Shown here: in pieces, positions 20,440 to 32,221 of the stretch | Layout: every line of letters starts with the position of its first letter | How positions within the stretch are numbered: the stretch's first letter is position 1 | NCBI RefSeq assembly: GCF_028372415.1 | Contig: NC_092875.1 | Span: 339,443,123 to 339,507,122, forward strand | DNA from: Notamacropus eugenii | Taxonomy: Eukaryota > Chordata > Mammalia > Diprotodontia > Macropodidae | DNA length: 64,000 nucleotides | Direction: 5' to 3' | Made by a program: the position numbers and the translations under genes | The notes under the pieces: model-generated | What the model was told of the DNA's origin: nothing | Seen by the model: only the letters and a program-made list of their open reading frames with translations | The model's database searches: none

Positions 20440-21530
20440 AATAGATGAGATCATAGAATTTTGGAAGAGGCTGACCATAACGTGTGCTACTAACTCTAAG
20501 AGCAATATGAGAACAGAAGAAGGAGAGAGCCATGTTGTGGGAACCACTGGAGAAGGCTTCATGGACAAGGTGGGAGTAGAGCTGAACCTTGTAAAGGCGG
20601 TAGGATTGGAACAGTTGGACAGTCCAGTAGGGGAAAAGGAAAGAAACAGGACCCGAATAAGCAGAGCCACAGATGTAAGAATGAGTAATGTCACTCATAT
20701 TAAAGACAATGAGTAGAACGGTTTGACTAGAGTGGAGGGAGCATATTGGATTACAGTGAGAAATTATGTTAAGTAGATGAGGTATGGCTAGATCAAGATC
20801 GTCCTTGAAAGCCAGGCAGAAGAGTTTGGACTTGATGTGGTAGGAAATAGGGTAATAATGTAGGTTTTTGAGTAGTGAAACAAGCATTTGAGGGAAGATT
20901 ACTCTGACATCAATAGAATGGACTGAGAAAGGGACTATAGGCAAGAAGACCACCCAGAGATTATTGGAGTAATCTAGGCTTGAAGAGACTGGAAGAGGAC
21001 CCTGAAGATGGAGGCAGGGGCCAAGGTTTCTAGCTAAAATGATCAGGAGCTTTCCTGGAAGAAATGGGGGTGTTGGGAAGAGGAAACAATTCTGTTGGAA
21101 AGACCCCAGGGTCTTGGGTGTAGGTATTTTGAATCTGATGATAATTTAAGTGGTAAGTTAAGCATTTATAAAAACAGGTAGAAGCGAGACATCAGAATTG
21201 TAATGAAAGAGGGTTATTAATGGAGAAAGGGTGGTTGAAAAGAATGGATGGACTTCCTAGAGAAGAGGGAAAAGGGTAAAGGAAAAGATCATCATAGAGA
21301 ACAATCATATTTAAGGACTGGAAAGAGAAGGAAGAGCTAGCAAAGGAGATAGAGAAGAAATGGTTAAAAAGTGAGAACTGAAGTGTGCTAAGGCCATAAT
21401 ATCACAGAGGACAGATGAGAATGGGGTGGCTGACAATGTAAAATGCTTTAGGAAAGTCAAGGATTAGGAGGGGCATGGAAGGTCTGACAAAGTTGGTCAC
21501 ACTGACATTCATTCCCATTCTCTAACCTTT
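20440..21530 (-). mobile_element. L2 LINE, about 1 kb
   Basis: Reversed L2 words in order: GAGAAGGCTTCATGGACAAG, TTGAAAGCCAGGCAGAAGAG, GAGGGAAGATTACTCTGACA, TTGGAGTAATCTAGGCTTGA. The 133-codon plus frame (20315-20716) and 189-codon minus frame (20384-20953) fall inside it and are not genes. Confidence 0.75.
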
Positions 21531-21534
21531 TTGG

Positions 21535-22440
21535 ACACTCTCCTCATAGCTCCCTATCTTGCAATTTCATTCCTACGATTCCCTTGTATTCAGCCAGCTG
21601 TCAATTTCACCTAAGGGGTTAAATACCAAACCCAAAGGAATGAAGATCTAAAAGTGAAATTGCATATATTATGACTGTCTAATGGAGATTATCATTTCAA
21701 GGGGTTCTTCCTCATATCCATAATATCAAGCCAAAGGTTTCTTCTTCTTGACCCCCTAAAGCAGAACTAGAGCAGATGAATAGAAGTTACAGGAAGGAAG
21801 CTTTTCGATCAATGTAAGAAAAACATGAGAGTGATACAAAAATGCTCTTTTGTGGAGTAATGAGTTTCCTGTCACTGAAAGTATGTGTACTGTGTGTAAA
21901 TTCAAACTGGATGACAAGGTGACAGGTATATTGCGGACAAGATTTATTGTTAGTCTTTCCAACTCTAAGATTCTATGACTCTTGGGCACCTTCCTGTTTC
22001 ACCTCCATGTAAGGCCTACCCACCTCCTCTCCCCTTTCTCTTTGCTAATCCACTCCCTTGTTGCCAGTTTATTCCCTCCCCAAATTCCTTTCTCCAAGGC
22101 CAACTGAGTCTAACCACCCCTCCTGAGGCTTTTTTCAATTTGATAGACCTGATGTTTTATTTAAAAAAAAAAAAAAACAACAGATCTGCCTTCCTTTGGT
22201 TAATTCTGTAATTCAATTAACAGAAAGGTAGGCCATTGGGGAGGTAAGTATGTATGTTAGGGAGGAGAGGTAGGAGAGACTTGAGGATGTTGAGTCCCTC
22301 CTCCTGAGATGATTACACCATAGGCTTTCTAGTCCTACATTTCTCAGGAAATCATATTTCGCTCACTTCATGCCTTTTATTCCTAAAACACAGAGACTTT
22401 TTCAATTACTGAGATCTCCATGAAATTAATTTTACTGGGT
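21535..22440. other. Intron, mostly unassigned
   Basis: Unassigned; includes a poly-A run at 22160-22175 and pyrimidine-rich text at 22010-22110. Confidence 0.4.
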
Positions 22441-22461
22441 TATTTGTTTTCTACTTCCCTC

Positions 22462-22464
<3 letters not shown>

Positions 22465-22513
<49 letters not shown>
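22465..22513 (+). repeat. (CA)n microsatellite
   Basis: About 24 uninterrupted CA units. Confidence 0.97.
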
Positions 22514-22516
<3 letters not shown>

Positions 22517-22684
22517 CCACCCCTAAGATTGCATCCTCATACTTTCTCAGAAATCAGTAGCACCATCTCACTTCCATCCCATCTGAGTTCTTCACCTGCT
22601 AAATAAACAATACCCTCTTTATAATCCCCATGTTGGACCAAGGTCCCACGGTGAACTCTTAAAGCTCTTGAGCTCTGTAGTTAT

Positions 22685-22880
22685 CTAGAATAATAGCTGG
22701 CATCTCTTAGGGTTTGCAAAGCACTTGGCTTTATTTGATCCTCTCTCTAGAGCACGTCTGAGGCAAATACAGGAATCACTACCCCCATTTTTTAGAGAAG
22801 GAAGCTGAGGCTCAGAAAACTTAAATGACTTGTGGTCATATAGCTAGTGAGTGTTAGGGCCCAGATTCACATCTACATCT
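22685..22880 (-). mobile_element. MIR
   Basis: GGTTTGCAAAGCACTTGGCT, AAGGAAGCTGAGGCTCAGAA, CATATAGCTAGTGAGTGTTA. Confidence 0.8.
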
Positions 22881-23074
22881 TTCCTAACACCAAGTCATGT
22901 GCTCCTGTCACTATGATTCTAATGCCTCCAAAAAAATATTTGCCTTCCTTCAACCACCATTCTTATGTTCCTTTCTGTCTCTCTGCAATATCTTCATCTT
23001 CTTCTCTATTCCCTTATTGCTCTTTACTCCTTTACTAGAAGAATGTCTTCTCGTTAGAGCAGGAAAGGACTTTA

Positions 23075-23300
23075 GACAATGACGTCAAACTCAAAAAGTA
23101 TTAAATCATACGGTAAGGCTCCATATAAGTTACATGTTGACTTAGAAAACCACAAATTAACATTATCTATGTTCTATTGTATTTTAATTTATTCTGGCAA
23201 ATATTTGCCCATTAAATTTTAATCTGGCTCAGACCACATTGAGGATGTTGAAGGACCCCATTTCTGGACACTTCTGGCCCTAGAGACCATAAATTCAACA
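23075..23300. mobile_element. hAT-like non-autonomous DNA element
   Basis: GACGTCAAACTCAAAAAGTA, GTTGACTTAGAAAACCACAA, CATTAAATTTTAATCTGGCT. The same family recurs at 56300-56485. The family name is not certain. Confidence 0.55.
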
Positions 23301-23519
23301 GCACATTTTACAGAAAGGGAAATTGTACCCTAGAGATGTGAAATTGTTTGTCCCTCTCTCATCCCTTTGCCCCCTCATCTCTTACATTTTCTCTGATTAT
23401 CTATTCACTCCATGATCTAATGTTAGTATTTTTCCCTCACCCTCTTTTTCTCCCATTTTTTCTGCCTTGCCTCTACCCTCCATTTCTACTCTCATTTCTG
23501 CTACAGAATTTCCAAGGAT

Positions 23520-23735
23520 GAGGGATAGTACAGTTGGAAAAGCAGTAGTAGCTTTAAAGTCAGGAGAATTAGATTCAAATTCTGGCTCCTTTTACTATCT
23601 GTCTGACCTTGGACAAGTCACTTAAAACCTGTGAATCTTGCTTAATTCATTGGATTGGACTAGATGGATTGGATTGGATGAAATGATTTCTAAAGTCCAT
23701 TCCAGCCCTAACGGTGCTATGATTCAAGATCCATT
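23520..23735 (+). mobile_element. tRNA-derived SINE (MIR/THER1 type)
   Basis: ATAGTACAGTTGGAAAAGCA, GACCTTGGACAAGTCACTTA, then GGATTGGATGAAATG and GTCCATTCCAGCCCTAACG. The GGATTGGA words form a tiny local repeat. Confidence 0.8.
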
Positions 23736-23819
23736 GAGATATTAGACAGAATGAGGACTAGAACTGTGATTTCATTGGCACAAGAAGTTCCCTCTACCGA
23801 AGAAAATCACACCTTCTCT

Positions 23820-23980
23820 GAAACTTAAAGTCTTAGAGTTGCCCAAAAAACTGAGAAATTAAGTGATTTTTGTCCAGTCTCACAGCCAATATGTGTCAGA
23901 AATGGGACTTATCCCCAAGTCTTCCTTCCTTTAAGGCTAGCTTTTTCTCCATTATGTCATGCTACTTCTTGAGATATTGG
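23820..23980 (-). mobile_element. MIR fragment
   Basis: AAATTAAGTGATTTTTGTCC, TCACAGCCAATATGTGTCAG, TTATGTCATGCTACTTC. Confidence 0.7.
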
Positions 23981-24489
23981 TTATAATAGTGATTTAAAAA
24001 CTAGAAAATACTATACAAACTTAAGGATCATTAATAATGGTTTCCTTTTCTAGGTCTGTTTCTTCATGTATTAAATATGGGAGCTGGACCAGGTGACTTC
24101 TAAGTTCGATCCCAATGCTAAATTGGGGAAGGGCTTCTGGAAGTAAGGATGTTTAATATTCACGTATGTGGAGAGGCAATGATGTGACATGCAAGGGGAG
24201 AATTCGATTTAGATTAGGTTTAGCAGTTAAAGACATGAAACTGAAAATAAGGCAAGAGGAAAAGGATGGATGTGAATCTCCACCATAGAGGTGATAGTTG
24301 GAGCTATGAGAGTGAAGAAAAGTGTAGAAATTAGAAAAGATCTGACAGACTCTTTGGAGAGATGTCTACAGTCAGCAGGAAGGAGAAAGAGAAACCAGTG
24401 GAAGATAACTAGAAGGTACAGTCAAGAGGGAGGAGGAGTACTGGGAAAGTGTAATGTCATAGAAAACAGAGAAGGAGCTTTCCTTTTTG

Positions 24490-24745
24490 CAAGAATAATA
24501 ATAGCTAATATTTATATAGTTCTTTCTAAGGTTTGCAAAATGCTTTAAAAATATTATCTCACAACAGCCCTGCAAGGTAGGTGCTATATTACCCCATTTT
24601 AAAAATAGGGAAACTGAGGTTCACACAGAGGTTAAAGTGTCTTGCCCAGGGTCACACAGCTAATAAGTTTCTAATGCTGGATTTGAACTCATTTTCCTGA
24701 CTTCTAGAACTTCACTGTTCACTTTACTACCTAACTGCCTCCAGC
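24490..24745 (-). mobile_element. MIR-type SINE, near full length
   Basis: TAATAGCTAATATTTATATAG, CACAACAGCCCTGCAAGGTA, GTCTTGCCCAGGGTCACACA, and the head TTTACTACCTAACTGCCTCC. Confidence 0.9.
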
Positions 24746-24769
24746 AATTAGCATTTCTGTCCCTCTTCT

Positions 24770-24965
24770 CTCATGGGGCATCAGAAAGTGTGTCAGATTT
24801 GGGGTCTGAGGACCTTGATTTAAATCCCAGATTTTTGACCTTTGGCAAGTTCCTTAATCTCTTTAGGACTCAGTTCCCTAATTCATAAAATTGGGGGGAG
24901 GTTTGAACTAGATGGCATTTCAGGTTCCTCTGAGCTCTAAATCTGCCCTGCTTTCCCTCAGTATT
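24770..24965 (+). mobile_element. tRNA-derived SINE (MIR/THER1 type)
   Basis: CTTGATTTAAATCCCAGATT, TTTAGGACTCAGTTCCCTAA, GGTTCCTCTGAGCTCTAAAT. Confidence 0.75.
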
Positions 24966-25074
24966 TAATCCTAGTTCTTAATCCCATCCCATCCCTATGA
25001 TTTCCTTCTTTGTCACTCCTATACCCTTCCATAAACATTATTTTTCTCAGTGCCTCTTCTATCCATCATGACAC

Positions 25075-25420
25075 TCTCTGGCATGTGACAGCGGGTTGTA
25101 GGGCAAGTAGCTGGGACAAGTTTGAAGGAAATTTGGTTCACAAAAAAGTCTGGTGATTGAAAATGAAATGTTAGTCTGTCATTTGCCATCACTCAGACCT
25201 TGTCAAAGGCCCTTGTCCTGGTGAAGGGAGCAGCTTACAGTTCTCTTGAATTAGGGATGGGTCAGTGTTTATGCCCATAGAGGCAGCCATGGAGCTATTG
25301 GCTTTTTAAAAGGTCACCTGAGCAGGTGAGCCATGAGAAGTCTCCCTGAAACAAGAGTCACTGAAAGTTGATGTTCCTAAAGATTCACCCCAGCAAGAGG
25401 TCACTACTCTGTTGGATTAG
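25075..25420. other. Repeat-free block, candidate conserved non-coding element
   Basis: Complex sequence with no repeat words; includes CACCTGAGCAGGTG (25316-25329), two E-boxes in inverted orientation, and AGGTCACC-type words. Conservation is inferred from texture only. Confidence 0.3.
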
Positions 25421-25434
25421 CTTCACACATAACT

Positions 25435-25595
25435 CTCTGTCTCTCCAAATTTTGTCAGGACCCAGCTTAAGTTTCTCCCCCAAAAAGCCCTCCCAGCTAG
25501 TCCAGCTCTGGGCTATGCTCACTCTCTGACCCACAGCTTGTGATACTTAACACCCATTGTCTTAAATAGCTGCTTAACTCTTTACTTCTATGATA
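25435..25595 (+). mobile_element. L2 3' UTR fragment
   Basis: GGACCCAGCTTAAGTTTCTC, AAAAGCCCTCCCAGCTAGTC, CTATGCTCACTCTCTGACC. Confidence 0.6.
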
Positions 25596-25599
25596 GTGG

Positions 25600-25845
25600 A
25601 AGGAGGATTAAAATAGAATTCCCATCTCAGTGACTAAGAAGTTGTATGACTTAAGCAAATCTGTTTGGGCCTCAGTCCCTTCATCTATAAAAAGGAGGGA
25701 TTTGATTGGATGATCTCTAAAGGTCACACCTCCTAATTTTCTGTGATTTTATGCTTTAGTATGTGAGTTCTGTCTCCCAGCTAGAGTATAAAATCTATGA
25801 GTGAAGAGACCAGTTCTCCTTAGTCTTGTTGAACTGAATTGAACT
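25600..25845 (+). mobile_element. tRNA-derived SINE followed by an L2 tail
   Basis: SINE: TGGGCCTCAGTCCCTTCATC, GATTGGATGATCTCTAAAGG. L2 tail: TAGAGTATAAAATCTATGAG with GTGAAGAGACC. Confidence 0.6.
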
Positions 25846-25879
25846 GAATTGTCTTCACCTTCTGAAGGAGTAAGCTCCC

Positions 25880-26010
25880 AGTTGCATAGCTCATTCTGGC
25901 TCTAGCCTCTCACCTGAGCCCCACATCTCCAGATACCTAGTGGACATTTTAAACAGTTTGTTCCACGAGCATCTCAAACCAAATACATCCAAAACAGAAT
26001 TCATTATCTT
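25880..26010 (+). mobile_element. L2 LINE, left part of a split copy
   Basis: CACCTGAGCCCCACATCTCC, CTAGTGGACATTTTAAACAG, GCATCTCAAACCAAATACAT and CCAAAACAGAATTCATTATC follow the L2 consensus, which then breaks off at about 26010 and resumes near 29321. Confidence 0.8.
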
Positions 26011-29000
26011 TCTTTTTAAAATATTTTTATTCTGACAAACATCAACAAACACGAATATTTCCATATATAAAGAACAGGAAAAGGACTGTATACAAAGCTA
26101 TGAATCACTATTACTTGCAGATTTTTTAAGTATATAATAAATTCAACACATTAGTTTCGTAGCTGTCCTCATCTATCTCCCTCTGAATTTCCTTCTTATC
26201 TGAGCTATACATTTTAAAATGCTTCCATGAGTCTCTCTTTTCTACTTTCCTTGAGTAACCCCTTCTTCACTCCAATCCCTTTTCCCCCACAAAAATAAAC
26301 CAATCATTTATAACAAATATGCATAATCAAGCAAAACAAATCTACTCATTAGCTATGTTCAAAAGCTTATGTCTCCTTTTGTGCCTCTAATCCATCAGTT
26401 CTCTGTCAGAAAGTGGGGAAGTTAAGGTTGGTCACTGTATTGATCAAGATTATTAGGTCTGTAAAACTGGTTTTCTTTACAGACCACTGTTATCATATGA
26501 ATAGTTCTCCTGGTTCTGCTCATTCCACTCTCCATCAACTCATACAAGTTTTCCCATGTTTCTCTTAATCTGTCTCTTTCATGAATTTTTTTATAATGCA
26601 ATAATATTCCATTATATTTATATACTATTATTTCTTCAACTATATCCCATTGCCTGGTGTGCTACAGTCCATGAGGTCATGAAGAGGTGAACACAACTGA
26701 ATGACTAAATAACAAAAACAAAATATTCCTATTAATGAGTCCCCTTGGTTTTCAATTCCTTGCTATAACAACAACCAACTGCATCTATTAATAATTTTAC
26801 TAAGAGAATTTTTTCCCTCTTTCTTTGATCTCCTTTGAGTATATTCTAGTTATGGTATAGTCCACATAGTATGGGTATATGGGCTTAATATACACTTCAG
26901 TCACTTTGGGGTATAGCTCTACTTTGCTTTCCAGAATGGCTTCAACCAATTCACAACTCCACCAACAGTGAATTAGTAAGCTTGTCTTCCCACAGTGCCT
27001 CTGACAGTTGTCGCTACCTGCCCCCCCTGCCATTTTTCTTCATCATCTTTAGTAATCTTATGGTTTTGAGATGAAACTCAACAATGTTTTAATTTAGATT
27101 TCTACTATAATTAGTCACGTGAAGCATATTTTTATATGGCAACAGATAACTTGGATTTCTTCCCTTGGAAACTGCCTATTCATGTCATTTGACCATTTAT
27201 GAGTTTAGTAATGCCTCTTGTTATTATATATTTGGACAAGTTCCCTATATGATGTCAGATGCTTATATTAACCTAATTTCTACCAGACCGATTTCCAGTT
27301 ATCCCAGCACTGTTTATCGAATACTGAGTTCTTACCCCAGTAGTTAGAGTCTCCAGGTTACTGAGCACTATATTATATAACTAATTTGTTCCACTGAGCA
27401 GCGTTTCTACTTTTTAACCAGTGTCAAGTAGCTTTGACAATTATTACGTTGCATTACAGTTTATCTGGTGTTGCTAAGCCCCTTGACTTCCTATTTTTTT
27501 TTCATTCTTTCCCTTGAGATTCTTGACCTTTCCTTCCTTCAGATGAATTCTGCTATTATCTTTTCTAGCTCTATAAAATAATCCTTTGGTAGTTTGATTG
27601 ATATGGCCCTGAATAAATTACTTTATATAATGTCATTATTTTTGTTATGTTGACACAGGACAAAAATAAATGATTAAATCTCTCCCAATTATTTAGGTCT
27701 GGTTTTATTTATTTTTTTTTTTTGGAGTATTTGGTAAAAGAGTATTGGTAAGGAGTATTTAGCAGTTATATTTATATACTTCCTATGTGTTTTTGGTAGG
27801 TATGCTGACAAATATTTTATACCTTCTATAGTCATTTTGAATGGAATTTCTATAGCACTTTCTATTATTTTGTTGGTAATAAACAGAATAGTTGACAACA
27901 CATCAGTCCTTTATATCCTGTTAGTTTTCTGAGGTTATTATTTTTTTAACTAATTTTAGTTGAATCTTTAGGATTCTCTAGATTCCCATCCATCTAAAAA
28001 GTTATCATTTTGTTTCTTCTTTGCTATTTTCTCAATTTCTTTTTCATTTATTTTTGCTACAACCAGCATTTCTTACCCTATATCAAATAACAGCAGTGAT
28101 AATAGACATCCCTGACTTACCCAGGATCTTATTGGAAAGGCCTTTAGTATTTCTCCATTATGTATATTGCTGGCATTTTGCTTTAAATAGATATCATTGG
28201 CTTTATTAAGGAATGATCAATTTATTCTTATGCTTTGTAGTGTTTTTAAGAGAAAAAAGCATTATATTTTGTCAAAAGCTTTTTCTACATATATGAATAT
28301 AATAATGTGATTTTGGGTTGATTTTGTCATTAACATGGTCTATGCATATAATTTTTAATATGTTACTATTGCTGACTTTGTTACTTTTTATTCATTATAT
28401 TTACATCAAATCCATTAGGAATATTTTATTTTCTTTCCTTGCTTTTTCTCTCCCTGCTTCCTATATCAAGATCATATTTAGATCATAGAAAGAATGTGAT
28501 AGAACTTTTTCTTTTCCCATTTTTGCAAACTTTTTGTAGTACTAGAAGTGTTTTTGAATGTTTGGTAGAATTCATTTGTAAATCTATCTGATCTTGGTGT
28601 TTTTTCTTTGGAAGCTCATTTATGGTTTGTTCAATTTCCTTTTCTAATATTGGGTTATTTAAATTCTCTATTTTTTGTTCTGCTAATCTGGGTATTTTAT
28701 ACTTTGGCAAGCATTCATCCATTTCATTGATCAATTTTGTAGGCATATACTTGAGCAAAATCATATCCAATAATTTCTTTTATTTACTCTTTATATGTTG
28801 TGAATTCTCATTTATTTTTGGCACATCTATTCTCAGAGCACTGGAAGTTTTCAGACGCCCTTTGGTTGCCTACGTTCAGAGTACTATAGTCTTCTGGTGT
28901 GGGAAACTCACTGAGCCTCAGGGAGTCCGGGTACGTGCAATCAGCTCCCAGTCCCACATCAGAACTCTGGTTTTGGTTTTGGTTTTTGTCTTTTTACTAT

Positions 29001-29320
29001 CCTAGAGCTTTCTTATCTGAGTACTTCAGCCTTTCTACCCCTGAACACAGAGTACTATTGGCTTCAAGTGCCCCTGGAGTATCTCTCACATATATTAAAA
29101 GGCTTCCTTTTTCATTTTGTTTCCTGAACTCAAATTCCTTTTTCTGGTGGGAACCCTTTCTCAATTCCCCCAACTTCTAACTGTCTTTTTATTCAGTCCT
29201 GATCTGCATAAAGGTGCTTCCTATAGCTTTTCTTTGTTTTTTTAATTTTTCAGACTGGTGCTCTTCTTAGACCTTTGCTGGAATACATAGGGTTGAGCTA
29301 GTCATCCTAACCAGAGGCGG
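26011..29320 (-). mobile_element. L1 LINE fragment inserted in an L2
   Basis: The minus strand encodes decayed L1 ORF2: 27690-28850 holds the antisense of the reverse-transcriptase region (CAATTATTTAGGTCTGGTTT; TTGTCAAAAGCTTTTTCTAC; AATCTATCTGATCTTGGTGT; TCAATTTTGTAGGCATATAC). The frame 28483-28770 reads as an ORF2 piece with the motif I-D-L-Q-M-N and E-I-E-Q-T-I-N-E-L. 26011-27650 holds the 3' part and UTR. 28850-29320 is assigned only by position. Stop codons and gaps show it is dead. Confidence 0.75.
26655..26722 (+). mobile_element. RTE/Mar1 3'-end fragment inside the L1
   Basis: GCTACAGTCCATGAGGTCAT, GAACACAACTGAATGACTAA and a trailing ATAACAAAAACAAA are the terminal words shared by RTE LINEs and their SINEs. 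The L1 3' UTR text continues on both sides. Confidence 0.6.
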
Positions 29321-30205
29321 AATTATCATCCCCACAAACCCACCCCTCTTCTGATCTTCCTTATTTTGGTTGAAATACCACTATCCTGCCAGCCACCCAG
29401 GTTTCAGAATCTTGGTGGCTTCTTTGGCTCCTCATTCAGTCACCACACATATTCAATCAGTTGCCATATTATGCTGTATCTACCTCCACAAATTCTCTCA
29501 CATTTATCCCCTTCTCTCCACCCACATTAGTTCAAGCCTTCATCACCTGGACTATTGCAATAGCCTTCTAATCCTTCTCCTTGACTCAAGTTTCACCCTG
29601 CTCCAATCCTTCCTTCTCATGGCTACCTAGGATTTTTCTAAAGTACAAGTAGAAATGTAGCACTTCCATATTCAGTAAAGGTGAGAAGCTGCCTGTTACC
29701 TCTAGGATGAAAGAGAAACCCCTCTCTTTAGCAGTAAGATTCCTTCATAACCTTCTTTTCCAGCTTAATTACATACTGCTCCCTTTCATGGATTCTATGA
29801 ACCAGTCAGTCTGGCTTTCTTACTGTCCTTCATATGTAGCACTCTGTTTCCCTTCTTCCTATCTTTGCACTGGGTGAAAACCCATGCCCAGAATGTATTC
29901 TTGCCTCACCTGTCTTTTACAATCTCTATTTTCCTTCAAGATTCAGATTAATGTCATTTTCTATATGAAGCCTTTCCTTAACCCCTAAGCTACTAGGGCA
30001 CACCCTCAAAAATCACTTGTTTGTTCACATCTAGTTCCCATCTCTTTTACATATGCATACATACATGCATACATGCTGTCTCCTCTGATGGAATATAAGT
30101 ACTTTGAGAGTAAGGACTATCTCACTTTTGTCTTTGTATTCCCATTGTACATTGACTGGCATAGAGTAGTTACTTAATAAATGCTTACCAATTGATTGCT
30201 CAGTT
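29321..30205 (+). mobile_element. L2 LINE, right part of the split copy, to its 3' end
   Basis: Resumes with CACAAACCCACCCCTCTTCT. The frame 29370-29630 encodes the CR1/L2 C-terminal motif L-D-Y-C-N-S-L-L. It continues through the 3' UTR (CCTCTAGGATGAAAGAGAAA; ATGAAGCCTTTCCTTAACCC) and ends in TAGTTACTTAATAAATGCTT. A small CATA run sits at 30050-30077. Confidence 0.85.
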
Positions 30206-30239
30206 CTACTGTGTTGGCAGCTTGTGACTGGTTCTCAAA

Positions 30240-30590
30240 GTCCTTCATCAATTTAGTTAGTCTGCATGTTAGTACGGCAGAGGATCCCCATGGAATCTTC
30301 AGTTTGGGGGATAAGGGGAAGAGATTTTTTTAGTCTCAAATATTAACAAAATTTTGTAGTATTTAAAAGCCATCTGTTTTTCTTCCTTGGGGTTTTGGGG
30401 CAGCCAAAAACATTCTTTTCCTATTCCCATATCTTTAGGCCTATTTCTTCTTCCCAGCCCAACTTCTTTGCTTTTCCAAGTCCCTGAGCAAAATGGCAAG
30501 AAGGAGAGAAAATCTATCCAGCTTCCAATCTTCCTGGAGAAAATAGGCTGGACCTTTGAGTTTTCCTGGATTTATGGGCTCTGAGATTTA
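30240..30590. other. Intron, nothing recognised
   Basis: No repeat word or exon recognised. Short frames on both strands lack any domain. Confidence 0.4.
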
Positions 30591-30594
30591 GCAT

Positions 30595-30775
30595 TAAAGG
30601 AGCCTGAGAGGCCACCCAAACCTCTTGATATCCTTGATGAGGATATCAAAAACTAAAGAAATAGAATATCTTGTGCAAGGTTACATAGGTAGTAAGAACT
30701 AGGTGGATCTGAGCCCAGGGCCTCTGACTCTAGAATCAAAACTTAGCCCTATACTATCCTGCCTCTGCCATGGAC
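30595..30775 (-). mobile_element. MIR, decayed
   Basis: CTTGTGCAAGGTTACATAGG, TAGTAAGAACTAGGTGGATC, GGCCTCTGACTCTAGAATC. Confidence 0.65.
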
Positions 30776-30984
30776 CATGCTTCCAGGCTCAAGCCTGATT
30801 CTCTGGGAAACATCCTTAGAATGAAAGACATAATGACTATAGAGCTAGGGGGTTGTTGGAGGCTAGATTGAAACCAAGATATCTTTGCAGTCTGAGACCA
30901 AAGAGAAGACAGAGTTATGAATGCAGTTGCCATAGATATGATCCAAACATCAGAACCTAGAAGTATAAAGAATAAAAGGGAGTT

Positions 30985-31215
30985 AGTGTAAAGGAGTTAG
31001 TTAGGTTAATGTAAAGGGCACTTGACTTGAAGTCAGGACAACCTAGATTGCACTTCTGCCACTGACACTTGATGAATCATCCTGGGCAAGTCACTAATCT
31101 GTGATCCTCAATTTCCTTATCTGTAGAATGGGGAAACTATTTTGACTACCTACTTCATAGCTGTTTTTTTATAAGGAAATTGATCTGTAAGCCTTAAAGT
31201 GTTATAGAAATTCAA
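30985..31215 (+). mobile_element. MIR
   Basis: GGGCACTTGACTTGAAGTCA, CATCCTGGGCAAGTCACTAA, TTATCTGTAGAATGGGGAAA, CTTAAAGTGTTATAGAAATT. Confidence 0.85.
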
Positions 31216-31389
31216 TTCAACATGAATCTGTTAAATATCTATTACAGGTAGTTCCAAAGGCAAATAAAGAATCCCTTGAAGTAGACTCATGTATTTGAAT
31301 TCACATTATTAAGTTATAATTCTGTAAAATGTGGTCATTGGTTACAATCCAGTGGAAATAATGTAAATTTGAATAATACTACCATTTTA

Positions 31390-31745
31390 CAAGATTTATT
31401 ATTTTTACTAATTTGGGACCCAGTTATATGTGAAAGGTACTGTGACTGGGGAGGCAAAGAGGAAATTTAAACAATACCTAGCCCTCAACAAACTTATATT
31501 TGAATGGGAGGGGGAGTGTTATAGTCAATCAATCAATAAATGTTTTTAAGGGTCTACTATGTATACTATGTGAGATATCAGAAAAGGCCTTCTCCTGTAG
31601 GAGGTAGCTGATAAGCTATGAAGTGAAGGATTACAGATTCTAGAATTGGGCATGAGGAGAAAGTACATTCTATACATGGAGAACCCCTCGTGGAAAGGCA
31701 AACAGTCTTAGATTCACTGGAAAGGAAAGACCTGCCTTGTTAAAG
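31390..31745 (-). mobile_element. L2 3' region, two overlapping pieces
   Basis: CAATCAATCAATAAATGTTT, GGGTCTACTATGTATACTAT, CTCCTGTAGGAGGTAGCTGA, ATACATGGAGAACCCCTCG. Confidence 0.65.
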
Positions 31746-31769
31746 ACAACAGAAAAACTATAACAATGG

Positions 31770-31925
31770 TTCATGTGATCACAGATTTAGAGCTAGAAGG
31801 GATCTTACAGATGAGGAAACTGAGGGAGAGGGAGAGAAAGTATTTGCCCAAAGTCAGGCATGAAATAAGTGGCAGAATTGAGATGTGAACCCAGACCCTC
31901 TCATTCTAAATCCATTGCAGGCCAA
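31770..31925 (-). mobile_element. MIR
   Basis: CTTACAGATGAGGAAACTGA, AAGTATTTGCCCAAAGTCAG, CTCATTCTAAATCCATTGCA. Confidence 0.8.
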
Positions 31926-31929
31926 ATCT

Positions 31930-32220
31930 GAGTTATGAGTTCTGTTATTTAGGGGAGGCCATGGAGTATTCACAAGGCAGTACAATATTCACAGTCAAAG
32001 CTAATCTGCCACCAGTACTATCTGAGAGCAAGTGGATATCCATAAGAATTGATATTCTTGCATGGGGTGGATTGATCAGTACAGATACTCTCACCCAGGA
32101 TGCCTCCCCATGCACATCCATTTCATTCTTCTCCACATACGTCTGCTGATCATCCCCCTTCTCTAGTCTATCAGACACAGGGTATGAACCACACAGTCTA
32201 GTACTACATCATACACTCTC
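31930..32220. other. Intron, nothing recognised
   Basis: No repeat word or exon recognised. Confidence 0.4.
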
Positions 32221-32221
32221 A

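Noticed and set aside
20315..20953. 133-codon plus and 189-codon minus frames
   Set aside because: Both lie in a decayed L2; neither shows an intact reverse-transcriptase or endonuclease motif.
28483..28770. Minus-strand frame with L1 ORF2 similarity as a working gene
   Set aside because: Only a fragment of ORF2 is open; stops and gaps interrupt the rest, so it is a dead L1.
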